This document shows positions 63,844 to 64,000 of a stretch of 64,000 bases of DNA, one piece after another. Under the pieces are notes generated by a model that was not told the origin of the DNA, ran no database searches, and saw nothing but the letters and a program-made list of their open reading frames with translations. Positions within the stretch are counted from its first letter, which is position 1. The number at the start of each line of letters is the position of its first letter. Origin of the DNA: Fasciola hepatica. Lineage: Eukaryota > Platyhelminthes > Trematoda > Plagiorchiida > Fasciolidae. The position numbers were made by a program, and so were the translations under genes. The stretch is taken from assembly GCA_948099385.1 (NCBI GenBank), contig CANUEZ040000191.1, forward strand, positions 4,588,001 through 4,652,000, in the 5' to 3' direction.

Positions 63844-64000
63844 AGTAGATTTGTATAATATGATTCTCCATGCAGCTTGAACACTGAACTGACCATTGAA
63901 AATTATGGAAGCACTGTACAGCTGTTTGATCCGCTAAGGGAATCATGAGCATTGCACATGGACAGAGCCCACACGGGGACACGAACACGGGTTGGGGTGA
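63844..64000. repeat. Truncated last monomer (window edge)
   Basis: The last 157 bases begin at the anchor and stop inside the dyad region ('cacgggttggggtga'). The copy is ordinary, with the 'cccacacggggacac' block. It is cut by the window boundary and gives no sign that the array ends here. Confidence 0.9.

Larger units (their letters stand above)
1..64000. repeat. Satellite DNA array, ~423-bp monomer, ~151 tandem copies
   Basis: The anchor 'agtagatttg' or a close variant recurs at 1, 424, 847, 1270, 1693, 2116, 2540 and so on to 63844, always in the same orientation and without a gap. Spacing is 423 bp in most intervals and 417-427 bp overall. All copies share long invariant stretches, such as 'gcagcttgaacactgaac', 'ctgtacagctgtttgatcc' and 'cattcccttatgaacaatc'. 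No other DNA interrupts the array and both window edges lie inside it. Such a long homogeneous array is typical of eukaryotic centromeric or heterochromatic satellites; the chromosomal location is inference. I do not recognise the family. PvuII (CAGCTG) and BsrGI (TGTACA) sites occur once in nearly every copy, so digestion should give a ladder of about 423 bp. Confidence 0.98.

Noticed and set aside
1..64000. CRISPR array
   Set aside because: The unit is 423 bp with no unique spacers; variation is scattered within the repeat and there are no cas genes.
1..64000. Tandem 5S rRNA, tRNA, snRNA or spliced-leader gene cluster (some have units of similar size)
   Set aside because: I found no 5S core, no matching internal promoter boxes and no splice donor context. 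The 'gggttcgggtgaac' seen in a few copies resembles a tRNA B box only partly and is a minority variant.
1..64000. Ribosomal DNA intergenic spacer repeats
   Set aside because: No rRNA coding sequence in 64 kb, and the array is far longer than a usual spacer repeat block.
1..64000. Terminal repeats or target-site duplications of a transposon
   Set aside because: No break in the monomer phase larger than a few bases anywhere, so there is no inserted element.

Overview
The whole window is one uninterrupted satellite DNA array. A monomer of about 423 bp repeats head to tail, in the same orientation, from base 1 to base 64000. Taking the anchor 'agtagatttg' as the monomer start, I located 152 starts (1, 424, 847, 1270 ... 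63421, 63844). That is 151 full-length copies with a mean length of about 422.8 bp, plus 157 bp of a last copy. Copies measure 417 to 427 bp, and most are 421 to 425 bp. The array continues past both ends of the window. I see no unique sequence, transposon, rRNA, tRNA, CRISPR array or credible protein gene. This organisation points to a eukaryotic chromosome, most likely centromeric or other constitutive heterochromatin. I do not recognise the monomer and cannot name the organism.

Inside a monomer there are two parts. Roughly the first 120 bases and the last 110 bases (counting from the anchor) are almost invariant. The middle (about bases 120-315) holds nearly all the variation: the block after 'gacag', an imperfect 37-bp dyad, the 'ctatccgatatgggtct' region, and a pyrimidine-rich hexamer sub-repeat just before 'gaacggtaac'. 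Variants of this middle part act as barcodes and show that neighbouring monomers have been duplicated together in groups.

Layout: 0-10.5 kb, heterogeneous monomers with 5-mer and 4-mer groups; 10.6-17 kb, a 421-bp pair followed by two almost identical 2,534-bp 6-mers; 17-21.5 kb, mixed monomers; 21.5-24.1 kb, a trimer repeated twice, where a new sequence class (hexamer replaced by 'cacattgga') first appears; 24.5-33.4 kb, a 6-mer higher-order repeat of about 2,537 bp in three to four copies; 34.7-35.5 kb, a single-monomer duplication; 35.5-42.3 kb, a 6-mer duplication overlapped by a 1,690-bp 4-mer duplication; 42-45 kb, single-monomer expansion and mixed copies; 45.2-46.5 kb, a 425-bp subfamily; 47.4-51.2 kb, dimers and a 4-mer carrying a distinctive patch; 51.1-57.5 kb, an 8-mer of 3,381 bp duplicated; 57.5-59.6 kb, an alternating dimer; 59.6-64 kb, more divergent monomers.

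No genes work together here. The dynamics visible are unequal exchange and conversion-like patch transfer, with several higher-order periods (1, 2, 3, 4, 5, 6 and 8 monomers) side by side. Many short open frames occur on the minus strand because 423 is a multiple of three and stop codons are sparse in that orientation. They are not conserved as proteins and I do not annotate them as genes.
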